Virus record (IMG/VR): IMGVR_UViG_3300022213_000014 | Coordinates: 1 to 42,873 of that record | Reading direction: 5' to 3' (one strand) | DNA: 42,873 bases | Source: a virus | Shown: positions 28,948 through 36,158 of the stretch, in pieces | Position numbering within the stretch: the first letter of the stretch is position 1 | Layout: each line of letters opens with the position of its first letter | The notes under the pieces: generated by a model | Database searches by the model: none | The model's input: the letters and a program-made list of their open reading frames with translations, nothing else | Told to the model about the DNA's origin: nothing | Translations under genes and position numbers: made by a program

Positions 28948-31383
28948 ATGGCTCACCCACAGGTATCTCCAATTGAAGCAACTAATAGACTCATTCTCTC
29001 AGCACTTCATGCTAAGCCTAAGGAAGATAGTATCGGTAAGTTCATTGGCCTTTGCCCAGTACATGAGACTCTGCAATCGAATCCTTCACTATTGATATAT
29101 GAGAATGCGTCAGGGTATCTTGGGTTTACATGCCTAAGTAAAAAGTGTGAACACAATAAGATTGTAACGGCTATCAAAACTAAGTTTGGCTTGACAGTTC
29201 CCTATGCTGCCAAGAAGGTAGACTCTGGTGGTCAAGTCAATAAGATTATCAACTATCCTGCACACGAGTCCTCTCTCCCGCTTAAGTATCGGAAGGCAGG
29301 CGATACGCTCTATGAGTATCATTGTGAGACAGGGGAAGTTGCTTTCATTGTTCAACGTTGGGTCAATGCCGATGGCAAAAAAGACATCCGACCTTTCTTC
29401 TCTAAAACGTATGTATCTGAAGACGGAATATCGCAAAAGGATTGGGATCCCACCGATCCCCCGAAAAAAGACCGCCCTCTCTACAACCTCTTCAGTCTAT
29501 ATCAAAAGTCCAGTGGGTCAGTTCTTATTGTCGAGGGTGAAAAGGCGGCTGAAGCCGCTAAGCGTATACCTGAGCTCAAAGACTTTGTCATAACCACTTG
29601 GTCAGGTGGCACAAGTGCACACTCCTTTACAAACTGGAAGCCTCTAAAGGAGAGAGACACTTCTATCTATTTCTGGCCCGACAATGATGCCGCGGGCACT
29701 AAAGCAATGCGTGAAATCCTTGCTAAATTAAGCAAAGGTTTCAAAGATTCTAGGTTCTATATCCTTGACTATAAGAAGCTGGGCGTTCATGAAGTTGCCC
29801 AGGGTTGGGACATCGCAGATGAAAGCGCTGGTCCTGAATGTCCTTACTCTATTGAAGAGATGATTGCAGGCTTTGAGCCGTATACTACAGAGGAAATCCT
29901 AGAAACTGGCACCTTAGATGAAGAACTCGCTAGACTAGAAGCAGAGATCAGCCTAGTTAATCTAGGTGGTAAGATTCATTATGTCGAATTGAATCATCCC
30001 ATTGATGACCGTATATTACCCTATTATCATTGGAACAGCTTGGCCGATTTAAAGGCCGAGCGTAATAAACAAATCAAAAATGATGAAGAGAAGCTTATAA
30101 GCACTGTTATTACCTGGGCTAATAATCCTTCTAAACCAGCCTTTGAAGGCCTAATCTTTAAGCCCGATATTAATGACAAAATAGTCAAAACCAGTACTGG
30201 TAAGAAGATTAATATCTTTACTGGCTTTCCTGATTTTGGTGCGGCAACTAATACAATGCTTATTGAACTCTTCAATGAGTACATGGAAAAAATTCTTCCA
30301 GAAGTGTCAGAGCGTAACTGGCTTATTGATCAAATGCGCCTATCAGTTCAAAGACCCGCGGTAAAGCCTGGCAATGCCATTGTTTTAATTGGTCGCCAAG
30401 GCACTGGCAAAAGTACTTTCTATCGTGTCTGGAGTTCCATATTAGGTATAAATAATTGCGCATACTTGGGCGCAGGTCTAGACTCACAGTTCAATGATGT
30501 GCTATCAAAAGCGCTACTCATTGGTTGGGATGAATTCGAAATCAATCATCATAGAGATGTAAAGCAATACAACACCTTAAAGACCTGGATTACAGAGCCT
30601 AGGATCTCGGTTAATGGCAAGAATAAGCCAATGATTGAGCTTGATAGCTATCATCGCTTTGTTTTTACATCTAATAGTCTCCGTCCTATAAGCTTGCCTC
30701 CTGAAGATCGCAGATTTTTTATTACGTCAATCACAGATGCTCTAAAGGGCAACGACTCCTTTTGGACTCGTCTTTATAGTATCATTGATCCCGAGCATAC
30801 TTACGCCAAACCTATGGTAGAGTCTGAGCGGCTAGCCGCGCTTGCAGGCTTTGCCCAGTGGCTGCGCGAAACCGCCATTACTTCTAACGTAATGAAGGTA
30901 ATACAGACTTCAGCCAAAGAGGACATGGCTACACCTAACTCCGCCGTCTTGAGTATGTTTAAAGATATGTACAATGACCAAGAGCTACCTTCTGTTATAA
31001 CTGAATTTATGGATCCACTTGAGTCAGCTAAGTTTGGTAAAGAGCCTATCAAGTTGCCACAGCAGCGCTTTCTAGAGGCTATACGTACTAAGTATGGTCG
31101 TAACCATATGGAGGCTATGGAAGTTAAGCTGCTAAAGAAATACTTTATGGAAACAGCTTCAAATAAGCTGGACAGTAAAACATATAGTCTTCGCTATGTT
31201 GAAAATAATGCTATGGTTGTTAAGTCTGGTAAAGCTTACATATTGCCACCGATTGAAGAAGGCAGACGTATATTAGAAGAGATGCTTGGAATTTACCTTA
31301 AATGGGAACCCCTTGTAAGTGCCCCTGAAGATGATGCAGATCGCACAAATGTAGTTGAATTGGCAAAAAAGGATGTGTTATGA
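28948..31383 (+). CDS. Primase-helicase (zinc, TOPRIM and SF3/D5-like ATPase domains)
   Basis: The product has 811 residues. An N-terminal zinc motif (Cys36, His39, Cys62, Cys67) is followed by TOPRIM motifs VEGEKAAEAA (about 195-204) and WPDNDAAG (Asp245, Asp247). The ATPase has Walker A GRQGTGKST (482-490), Walker B IGWDEFE (Asp528, Glu529) and FTSNSLRPISLPPEDRRFF. It would prime and unwind at the fork. The start lacks a strong Shine-Dalgarno, and a TATAAT sits just before the ATG, so a leaderless transcript is possible. Identification is secure. Confidence 0.9.
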   Translation: MAHPQVSPIEATNRLILSALHAKPKEDSIGKFIGLCPVHETLQSNPSLLIYENASGYLGFTCLSKKCEHNKIVTAIKTKFGLTVPYAAKKVDSGGQVNKIINYPAHESSLPLKYRKAGDTLYEYHCETGEVAFIVQRWVNADGKKDIRPFFSKTYVSEDGISQKDWDPTDPPKKDRPLYNLFSLYQKSSGSVLIVEGEKAAEAAKRIPELKDFVITTWSGGTSAHSFTNWKPLKERDTSIYFWPDNDAAGTKAMREILAKLSKGFKDSRFYILDYKKLGVHEVAQGWDIADESAGPECPYSIEEMIAGFEPYTTEEILETGTLDEELARLEAEISLVNLGGKIHYVELNHPIDDRILPYYHWNSLADLKAERNKQIKNDEEKLISTVITWANNPSKPAFEGLIFKPDINDKIVKTSTGKKINIFTGFPDFGAATNTMLIELFNEYMEKILPEVSERNWLIDQMRLSVQRPAVKPGNAIVLIGRQGTGKSTFYRVWSSILGINNCAYLGAGLDSQFNDVLSKALLIGWDEFEINHHRDVKQYNTLKTWITEPRISVNGKNKPMIELDSYHRFVFTSNSLRPISLPPEDRRFFITSITDALKGNDSFWTRLYSIIDPEHTYAKPMVESERLAALAGFAQWLRETAITSNVMKVIQTSAKEDMATPNSAVLSMFKDMYNDQELPSVITEFMDPLESAKFGKEPIKLPQQRFLEAIRTKYGRNHMEAMEVKLLKKYFMETASNKLDSKTYSLRYVENNAMVVKSGKAYILPPIEEGRRILEEMLGIYLKWEPLVSAPEDDADRTNVVELAKKDVL

Positions 31384-31465
31384 CCGCACTTTGGTGGCAT
31401 TTGGGGTGTATAATATAAGAATACAGAGCAATGGTGTTCTGTATATACATCAAATGAGAGATCAT

Positions 31466-31675
31466 ATGAAAATCCGCTTAATAAAAACTGCTGATGAACT
31501 GGATCCAACCACCGCTACAGACTATCATGTTTGGGCTGAAACTGTTCTTGAATTCTTGGCTGAAATGTTTATCAATGGTAAAGAACTTCCAGAAGGAATT
31601 ACTAAGGAAGATTATAAAAATGCAGAAAGAGAGCTATTTCATGCTCTTGCTGACTTTCATAGAACACATCAGTGA
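31466..31675 (+). CDS. Small hypothetical protein
   Basis: The product has 69 residues and is acidic and helical (ETVLEFLAEMFINGKELPEG, KNAERELFHALADFHRTH). The ATG at 31466 has GAGAG upstream and is preferred to in-frame ATGs at 31355 and 31454. A TATAAT at 31419-31424 could serve as the -10 of a local promoter, but its -35 is poor. Function is unknown. Confidence 0.55.
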   Translation: MKIRLIKTADELDPTTATDYHVWAETVLEFLAEMFINGKELPEGITKEDYKNAERELFHALADFHRTHQ

Positions 31676-31685
31676 GGATTAAATC

Positions 31686-31883
31686 ATGGAACCGGGCAAA
31701 TATAGTTTGAACAACCGCCTAAATAAACTGGAAGCTAGGACCGTTGCAAGATCTATTGCAGAACAGATGCAGTTGGTAATATCTGTTCTTGACAATGATA
31801 TTACTCTAGGTGCAGAACATGCAGCTCTAAAAGAGACAACAATTCAATACATGCTTAGACTTGCAGAAGTTCTTGAGAAATAA
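31686..31883 (+). CDS. Small helical hypothetical protein
   Basis: The product has 65 residues. It is almost entirely helical (LNNRLNKLEARTVARSIAEQ, then LVISVLDNDITLG and IQYMLRLAEVLEK). It follows the previous gene by ten bases, with GAGGATTAAATC before the ATG. It resembles small phage proteins that regulate partner enzymes, but nothing specific was recognised. Confidence 0.6.
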   Translation: MEPGKYSLNNRLNKLEARTVARSIAEQMQLVISVLDNDITLGAEHAALKETTIQYMLRLAEVLEK

Positions 31884-31893
31884 GGGATTGACC

Positions 31894-32151
31894 ATGTTGA
31901 ACAACCGTGAAGAAGACCGCTTCCTTAACTTTGCCTATGGTCTGCCAAAACCAAAGGTTGAACAAAGAGTTGAACCAAAGCGGACCTATACTAAAGAAGA
32001 GCAACAGTTCTTAGATAGTTATATGAGGATAGTCAGTAGTATATGGAGTGAATGGTTCGCCACTAGAGGTAAACAAGGGGGTATGTCAATGACTGAAAGA
32101 GAAGATCAGCTGGCATATTATAGAAACCGCTTGAGAGAGCTCCGCAAATAA
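31894..32151 (+). CDS. Small hypothetical protein
   Basis: The product has 85 residues. The N-terminus is charged (NNREEDRFLNFAYGLPKPK), and the rest is helical (KEEQQFLDSYMRIVSSIWSE). The ATG at 31894 is preceded by GGGATTGACC and is chosen over a frame starting at 31861 that overlaps the upstream gene. It is the last gene before the terminator at 32173. Confidence 0.6.
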   Translation: MLNNREEDRFLNFAYGLPKPKVEQRVEPKRTYTKEEQQFLDSYMRIVSSIWSEWFATRGKQGGMSMTEREDQLAYYRNRLRELRK

Positions 32152-32172
32152 CAGCAGTGGGTGCTGTCAACT

Positions 32173-32205
32173 GGGCCTGGAGTGAAAGCTCTGGGCTCTT
32201 TTTTT
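32173..32205 (+). terminator. Rho-independent terminator of the rightward primase operon
   Basis: GGGCCTGGAG (32173-32182) pairs with CTCTGGGCTC (32189-32198) over ten base pairs including three G-U, followed by seven T. It lies 22 bases after the last stop of the rightward operon. Confidence 0.85.
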
Positions 32206-32223
32206 ATTTATACAAATACAATA

Positions 32224-32251
32224 AAGCCCCCAGTTTTTAAGCTGAGGGCTT
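32224..32251. terminator. Bidirectional terminator between convergent units
   Basis: AAGCCCCCAG (32224-32233) pairs with CTGAGGGCTT (32242-32251) with one mismatch. T-rich sequence follows on both strands (TTTATTGTATTT leftward, CAATTTGTTT rightward). It can end the leftward transcript from 32921. Confidence 0.7.
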
Positions 32252-32320
32252 CAATTTGTTTAATTGCAGAATCTTGCGAAAAAGCTGAAATACTCTTGGA
32301 TTACTCCCATAAAGTGTTCA

Positions 32321-32354
32321 CTGGTCAGTGTGAAAGTGACCACCAACCAGTAAA
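32321..32354. promoter_or_regulatory. Nested inverted repeat near the convergent stops
   Basis: ACTGGT and ACCAGT flank an inner GGTCA/TGACC pair around the sequence GTGTGAAAG. The two pairings share bases and are mutually exclusive. It could be a weak operator or an alternative hairpin. It lies between terminators, so a structural role in transcription ending is more likely. Confidence 0.35.
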
Positions 32355-32369
32355 CACCTAGGGTTCCGA

Positions 32370-32397
32370 AGACTATCTCAAGGATAGTCTGCTTTTT
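32370..32397 (+). terminator. Second rightward terminator
   Basis: AGACTATC (32370-32377) and GATAGTCT (32383-32390) form a perfect 8-bp stem with a 5-base loop, followed by GCTTTTT. It backs up the terminator at 32173 and ends just before the stop of the convergent gene. Confidence 0.8.
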
Positions 32398-32399
32398 CA

Positions 32400-32921
32400 T
32401 TACTCAGCAGCCATAAGCTGCGATTCTTCTTCAGCAATCATCCTAGCAAGCTCTTCATCTTCCGACTCACTGCTCTTGTGTACATTTTCCGCTTCTTCGT
32501 CTGAAGAGTTATCAACTTTTTCTTCGATCTCATCGCTGGGTTCATCAGATAGTACATCATCTGATGGCTCGATAACATCATCAAGGAACTCCTCTTCATC
32601 TAAATATTCCTCAGTTGACATGCTGTAGGAAGCTCCAGTTTCCATAACTCCAGCCTTTTCCTTTAGAAGCTTCACATAGTAAGCCCAGGTAGTGTGATAC
32701 TTCTCAGGAACTTGTCGAGTAAACCACAATCCACGCTTTACAGCTTCTTGAAGGATGTAGTCTCCAGTGGAGCCTCGGAAGGAGTCAATACCTGCGTTTT
32801 CCTTTTCAATCTTATACATCGTCTTAAGGATCGCTTTGCAGGTTGGATTAAAAGCACCAATGTTTAGCTGCTTGGCTTCTTCAAGGTTCAGTCTGTAGAG
32901 CTTGATCATCTTACTCATCAT
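32400..32921 (-). CDS. Early protein paralogue 1 with acidic C-terminus
   Basis: The product has 173 residues. The first 95 residues are clearly homologous to the gene at 33553: KLYRLNLEEAKQLN...FNPTCKAILKTMYKIEKE, then TGDYILQEAVKRGLW and HTTWAYYVKLLKEKAGV. The C-terminal 75 residues are a long run of Glu, Asp and Ser and probably disordered. GGAG lies before the ATG. It is transcribed from the operator-bearing promoter at 33014, so a regulatory or anti-host role is suggested. The fold looks like a small winged-helix-type domain but I cannot name it. Confidence 0.7.
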   Translation of the reverse strand: MMSKMIKLYRLNLEEAKQLNIGAFNPTCKAILKTMYKIEKENAGIDSFRGSTGDYILQEAVKRGLWFTRQVPEKYHTTWAYYVKLLKEKAGVMETGASYSMSTEEYLDEEEFLDDVIEPSDDVLSDEPSDEIEEKVDNSSDEEAENVHKSSESEDEELARMIAEEESQLMAAE

Positions 32922-33013
32922 AGTCTCCTAAGGGATTGATTGTTGTTTACATGTGTAGATCTAAGGGTTTCTAGATGTTTTCTTGAACCACTTTTCAGTG
33001 ATTCAATAGATAT

Positions 33014-33104
33014 ATAATACACCATTAAAAGCGCCTGGTACACACAATAATGCGCCTAGAGCCATGCCAAAAGGATGCTGCTGGTATGTCAATTTGGCAT
33101 GGGA
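33014..33104 (-). promoter_or_regulatory. Leftward promoter with phased direct-repeat operator (site D)
   Basis: Read leftward: -35 TGTACC (33042-33037), a 17-base spacer, -10 TATTAT (33019-33014). Half-sites CCCATGCCAAATTG (anchor 33090) and the weaker GCAGCATCCTTTTG (anchor 33068) are 22 bp apart. The pair lies exactly 21 bp further from the -35 than at the other three sites. It drives the gene at 32400. Confidence 0.7.
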
Positions 33105-33174
33105 TATATTAGCTAGGCTCTGGGACCTTTATTAACTCACTAGTAACCAACTAGTTACTGAACGGGCGTTCGAA

Positions 33175-33351
33175 ATAACTGGAAAACCGGCAACTGGGGG
33201 CCAAAATTCAGCCATATATGAAAAAATGATATATTTTTTTTAATTAATTTATATATCAGTTATTTCAGTTATATCAGTTATAAAGTAAAAAAATTCAACA
33301 ATATCAAGCACTTAGGAAAAAACTGAAGTCCAACTGGTTTATAACTGATAT
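33175..33351. repeat. Iteron-like ATAACTG/CAGTTAT repeats
   Basis: CAGTTAT occurs at 33257, 33266 and 33275 with a strict 9-bp period. Inverted copies (ATAACTG) lie at 33175 and 33341. The 11-mer ATATCAGTTAT occurs at 33253 and 33271 and inverted at 33341. A 9-base partial copy lies at 34075. The array sits beside an AT-rich stretch. Confidence 0.7.
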
Positions 33352-33361
33352 GTACCAGCTT

Positions 33362-33382
33362 CTAGGTCCTAGGTCCTAGGTC
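33362..33382 (+). repeat. Three tandem CTAGGTC repeats
   Basis: Three perfect 7-bp copies begin at 33362, 33369 and 33376. GGTCCTAG recurs at 34108-34117. The last copy runs into a CGGATTGAAC sequence that repeats at 33429-33438. Confidence 0.8.
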
Positions 33383-33514
33383 GGATTGAACTGGTGTCTA
33401 GGCCTCAAATAGGCCAGCTTCTAGAGCCCGGATTGAACCCGGATCGAGCCAGATTATAGGTCCGAGTCGGGTCTAGTCCGGGTCCTTGGCCCTGGGCTCA
33501 AATAAAAAATAAAA

Positions 33515-33538
33515 AAGAGGCCACTAGTGTGACCTCTT
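33515..33538 (-). terminator. Rho-independent leftward terminator
   Basis: AAGAGG (33515-33520) pairs with CCTCTT (33533-33538), with an inner CAC/GTG pair. Read leftward it is followed by TTTTATTTTTTATTT. It lies 15 bases after the stop of the gene at 33553. Confidence 0.8.
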
Positions 33539-33552
33539 CTCTTCTCTCTTGA

Positions 33553-33861
33553 TTAATCTTCTATATATTCTACTTCCAGATCTTTAGTCTTTCCTACTTC
33601 TAGAACATATGCCTCTTCCTTTAATCTTTTCACATAAAAGTTCCAAGTGGTGTGGAGTTTTGAGTCCACTTGTTTAGTCTGCCACAAGTCCATCTCTATG
33701 GCCTTCCTTAGGATATTATCACCAGTCATACCACAGTCTGGCATCTTGTCTTCCTTTTGGAGTCTATACATTGTCTTAATAATGGCTTTCATTGTGGTGT
33801 TAAATGGAGCCAAGTTGAGTGTCTTGACAGCTGAGCTGTCAATTTTATATAGCTTCTTCAC
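33553..33861 (-). CDS. Early protein paralogue 2
   Basis: The product has 102 residues. It shares KLYKIDSSAVKTLN, FNTTMKAIIKTMYRLQKE, TGDNILRKAIEMDLW and LHTTWNFYVKRLKEEA with the gene at 32400 but lacks the long acidic tail. It starts with GTG at 33861, with AAGGAT about ten bases upstream. It has its own terminator. Function is unknown; duplication of this gene next to the origin candidate suggests a role in replication control or transcription. Confidence 0.7.
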   Translation of the reverse strand: MKKLYKIDSSAVKTLNLAPFNTTMKAIIKTMYRLQKEDKMPDCGMTGDNILRKAIEMDLWQTKQVDSKLHTTWNFYVKRLKEEAYVLEVGKTKDLEVEYIED

Positions 33862-34183
33862 TGTTATCTATCCTTCTATCTAATCAAATGATCACCATTA
33901 ATCATTTGATTCTTATAATATATAATCTAATTGTGGCAGAATTATGGCAAGGAGATATGCATTTAAATCATAGTAGCTATACACTAGGCTCATGGCTCGA
34001 TCTAACTGAATATCCAGTCAGTGGCCCCCGCCCCCGCCCGCCCACCCTTTCTCTCTAGACCCCTGCACAAACTAATATCAGTTGGGGAACTTTTAGACAC
34101 CAGGTCCTAGCACCACAGTATATGATGAAAATAGTACTTCGGTCGCCCCAATTCCGCCGCATTTCCACTATATACTGTAAACT
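33862..34183. other. Non-coding spacer between early and late regions
   Basis: These 322 bases hold a candidate leftward promoter (TTGCCA, 17-base spacer, GATTAT, 33947-33919) for the gene at 33553, a GATTC (GANTC) near it, the C-rich tract at 34025, a partial iteron at 34075, and a probable rightward -10 (TATACT) eight bases before the terminase start. No convincing gene was found on either strand. Confidence 0.5.
34025..34047 (-). other. G-quadruplex-forming tract
   Basis: The plus strand has C runs of 5, 5, 3, 3 and 3 separated by single bases. The minus strand therefore carries five G runs with one-base loops, one of the most stable quadruplex layouts. It lies between the early and late transcription units, about 140 bases before the terminase genes. 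Confidence 0.8.
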
Positions 34184-34669
34184 ATGCTTAAGGTCCTTCC
34201 TTTGAACGACGTGGAACGGATGGAACAGGAAGATATGGCGCGTATGCGCATCTTCGCTGCCACCTTTAGCATGGGCGTGCCCATTTTGCGAGCGCTTCGC
34301 CAAGCTGGCTTCGACCGGGCGAACAAGGCTCTGGGCATTAAGCTGCTGGCCGATCCCTTTGTGCAGGCAGAGCTCGAGCGGAACCTTGAAACGCTGCGTA
34401 ATTCGCTCTTCCAGCAGAAGGAAATTATCCTAGCTCAGCTGGACGAAGATCGGAGCTACGCGTACGATACTGAAAACGCTGGAGCTGCTGTGGCGGCGAC
34501 CGTCGCAAAAGCCAAAATCCTGGGCCTTATGGACAAGCCTGGGGAGAACAATATGCCTAAGAAGATAACGGTGGAATGGGGAGAGCAGTCTTCTGAAACC
34601 ATCTATGAAAAGTCGAACCCTTTAGTGTACAGTGCACTAGAATCTACTGTGGGGAAAGCCGATGGCTAA
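34184..34669 (+). CDS. terS: Terminase small subunit-like
   Basis: The product has 161 residues. FSMGVPILRALRQAGFDRAN then LGIKLLADPFVQAELERNLE resembles the helical DNA-binding and oligomerisation region of phage small terminases. The C-terminus contains ITVEWGEQS. It lies two genes before the large terminase. The ATG at 34184 has no ribosome site and sits just past a TATACT box, so the mRNA may be leaderless. An in-frame ATG at 34217 after GGAACGG is the alternative start. Confidence 0.7.
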   Translation: MLKVLPLNDVERMEQEDMARMRIFAATFSMGVPILRALRQAGFDRANKALGIKLLADPFVQAELERNLETLRNSLFQQKEIILAQLDEDRSYAYDTENAGAAVAATVAKAKILGLMDKPGENNMPKKITVEWGEQSSETIYEKSNPLVYSALESTVGKADG

Positions 34670-34871
34670 ATTTAGTTCCCCTCAGCTCAGGAAGTCAGTA
34701 GCTCAAGCTAGAATGAATCAGGCGTTGAAGCGTAAGCAGAATGGACTACAGCTTAGAGAAGACAATAGACCAGACCTTTTTTATCAATTTGAGGGTAATC
34801 CAGAAATGAGAATGGCTCGACCCGCGAGCTTAATGGATTACATAAGATCTTTTTATATGAGACTACTGTAG
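34662..34871 (+). CDS. Small hypothetical protein between terminase genes
   Basis: The product has 69 residues and is very basic in the first half (LRKSVAQARMNQALKRKQNG), then aromatic (DLFYQFEGNPEMRM). It overlaps the small terminase by eight bases and precedes the large subunit by six. It could assist terminase assembly or DNA binding. Not recognised. Confidence 0.55.
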   Translation: MAKFSSPQLRKSVAQARMNQALKRKQNGLQLREDNRPDLFYQFEGNPEMRMARPASLMDYIRSFYMRLL

Positions 34872-34877
34872 GCAAGA

Positions 34878-36158
34878 ATGAAAATTAAGCTGGCATATAA
34901 TCCCAGGCCCTATTTTAAAGCTTTTCACGAGAGTGGCAAGCGCTTTAAGATTCTGGTATGCCATCGCCGCGCTGGCAAGACTGTAGCCGCTATTAATGAA
35001 ACTGTGCGGGAAGTGCTGATGTGCACTAAGCCTAATCCGCGCGGGTTTTATGTTGCTCCGACCTTTAGCCAGGCTAAGGACATTGCCTGGACCTATCTTA
35101 AAGAGTCGACGCGCGATATTCCTGGGATGAAGTTCTACGAATCGGAACTACGCGCTGACTTCCCGACAGGCGCTAGAATCAAGCTGTTCGGAGCTGAGAA
35201 CCCGGATCGCATGCGCGGACTTTATGCAGATGTGGTAGTCATCGATGAGTTTGCGTCTATGTCGCCCACTATTTGGGAAGAGGTCCTTCGGCCTGCGCTC
35301 TCTGATAGACAGGGGCGGGCCATGTTTCTAGGTACGCCTAAGGGGCAGGATGCATTCTATGATCTATGGCAGTTTGCTATAGCTCATCCGGAGGAGTGGT
35401 ACTCCCTTATGCTGAAGGCTTCGGATACTGGTATTATTCCGCCGAAGGAGCTCAAGGACAACTATGATTTGATGGGTGAGTCCAAGTACGCTCGCGAGTA
35501 TGAGTGCGACTTCACTGCCTCCTTTGAGGGCGCTTATTATCTTAAGGATATTATACGTGCAGACGTTACGGGTCGCGTTCGTCCTCTTCTTTATGATCCT
35601 GCTGCTGATGTTTATAGTTGCTGGGACTTGGGTGTAGCGGACGCAATGGCGCGCTGGGACTTTCAGGTGATTAATGACGAGTGGCACTGGCTCTACTACT
35701 ACGAAAATACAGGGCTTGGACTTGATCATTACATTAATGAGGTTAAATCCCGTCCTTATAAGGTATCCATGCATTTTATCCCGCACGATGCGGCAGCGCG
35801 TGAACAGCAGACTGGAAAATCCCGGCAGCTCTTTATGGAAGAACGCGGTTTTTGGACTACTGTAGTCGATCGGCATAAGATTGAAGATGGCATTTCAGCT
35901 ACGCGAATGATCCTTCCGCGGTCGTACTTTAATCGTGACGATACTAGGTTGGGCCTTAATGCTCTGAGAATGTATAAATCAGAGTTTCATGAGAAAGACC
36001 GGGTGCTTTCGGTTAAGCCAAAGCATGATTGGGCTTCACATGCGGCTGATGCCATGCGTTGCGGTGTAATGGGCATGGACGAATATGGCGCTAAAGTGCG
36101 CAAAAAGTCTGATTGGAAGAAACCGGTTGCGCGCGAGTCGCTTGGATCATATGCATGA
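34878..36158 (+). CDS. terL: Terminase large subunit
   Basis: The product has 426 residues. The ATPase domain has Walker A CHRRAGKT (about 28-35), Walker B DVVVIDE (about 118-124) and the coupling motif AMFLGTPKG. The RuvC-like nuclease domain has SCWDLGVADA (Asp about 250), HFIPHDAAARE and the late HDWASHAADAMR (about 383-395). Length and motif set are normal. It pumps DNA into the head through the portal and cuts concatemers. The start lies after AGGCAAGA. The end overlaps the portal start by four bases. Confidence 0.93.
   Translation: MKIKLAYNPRPYFKAFHESGKRFKILVCHRRAGKTVAAINETVREVLMCTKPNPRGFYVAPTFSQAKDIAWTYLKESTRDIPGMKFYESELRADFPTGARIKLFGAENPDRMRGLYADVVVIDEFASMSPTIWEEVLRPALSDRQGRAMFLGTPKGQDAFYDLWQFAIAHPEEWYSLMLKASDTGIIPPKELKDNYDLMGESKYAREYECDFTASFEGAYYLKDIIRADVTGRVRPLLYDPAADVYSCWDLGVADAMARWDFQVINDEWHWLYYYENTGLGLDHYINEVKSRPYKVSMHFIPHDAAAREQQTGKSRQLFMEERGFWTTVVDRHKIEDGISATRMILPRSYFNRDDTRLGLNALRMYKSEFHEKDRVLSVKPKHDWASHAADAMRCGVMGMDEYGAKVRKKSDWKKPVARESLGSYA

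Larger units (their letters stand above)
32922..33552. other. Non-coding region with repeats, AT-rich stretch and promoter; candidate replication origin
   Basis: No gene longer than a few dozen codons was seen in these 630 bases. The region holds, from left to right, promoter site D, an AGTAAC/GTTACT inverted repeat (33142-33159), iteron-like ATAACTG copies, a 44-base AT-only-like stretch (33213-33256), three 7-bp CTAGGTC repeats, two CGGATTGAAC copies, several GG/CC-rich short palindromes and a terminator. This mixture is typical of phage or plasmid origins. Confidence 0.5.

Noticed and set aside
31419-31424. Internal rightward promoter before the gene at 31466
   Set aside because: The TATAAT is good but no acceptable -35 lies at 16-18 bases, so it is mentioned only with the gene.
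32161-32361. 66-residue rightward ORF
   Set aside because: It runs through two terminators and has no ribosome site.
33919-33947. Fifth member of the operator family at the 33553 promoter
   Set aside because: The TGGCA-rich upstream sequence lacks the CAATT core and the 22-bp pair spacing.
34055-34303. 82-residue leftward ORF over the small terminase start
   Set aside because: It is antisense to terS, has no ribosome site and unlikely composition.
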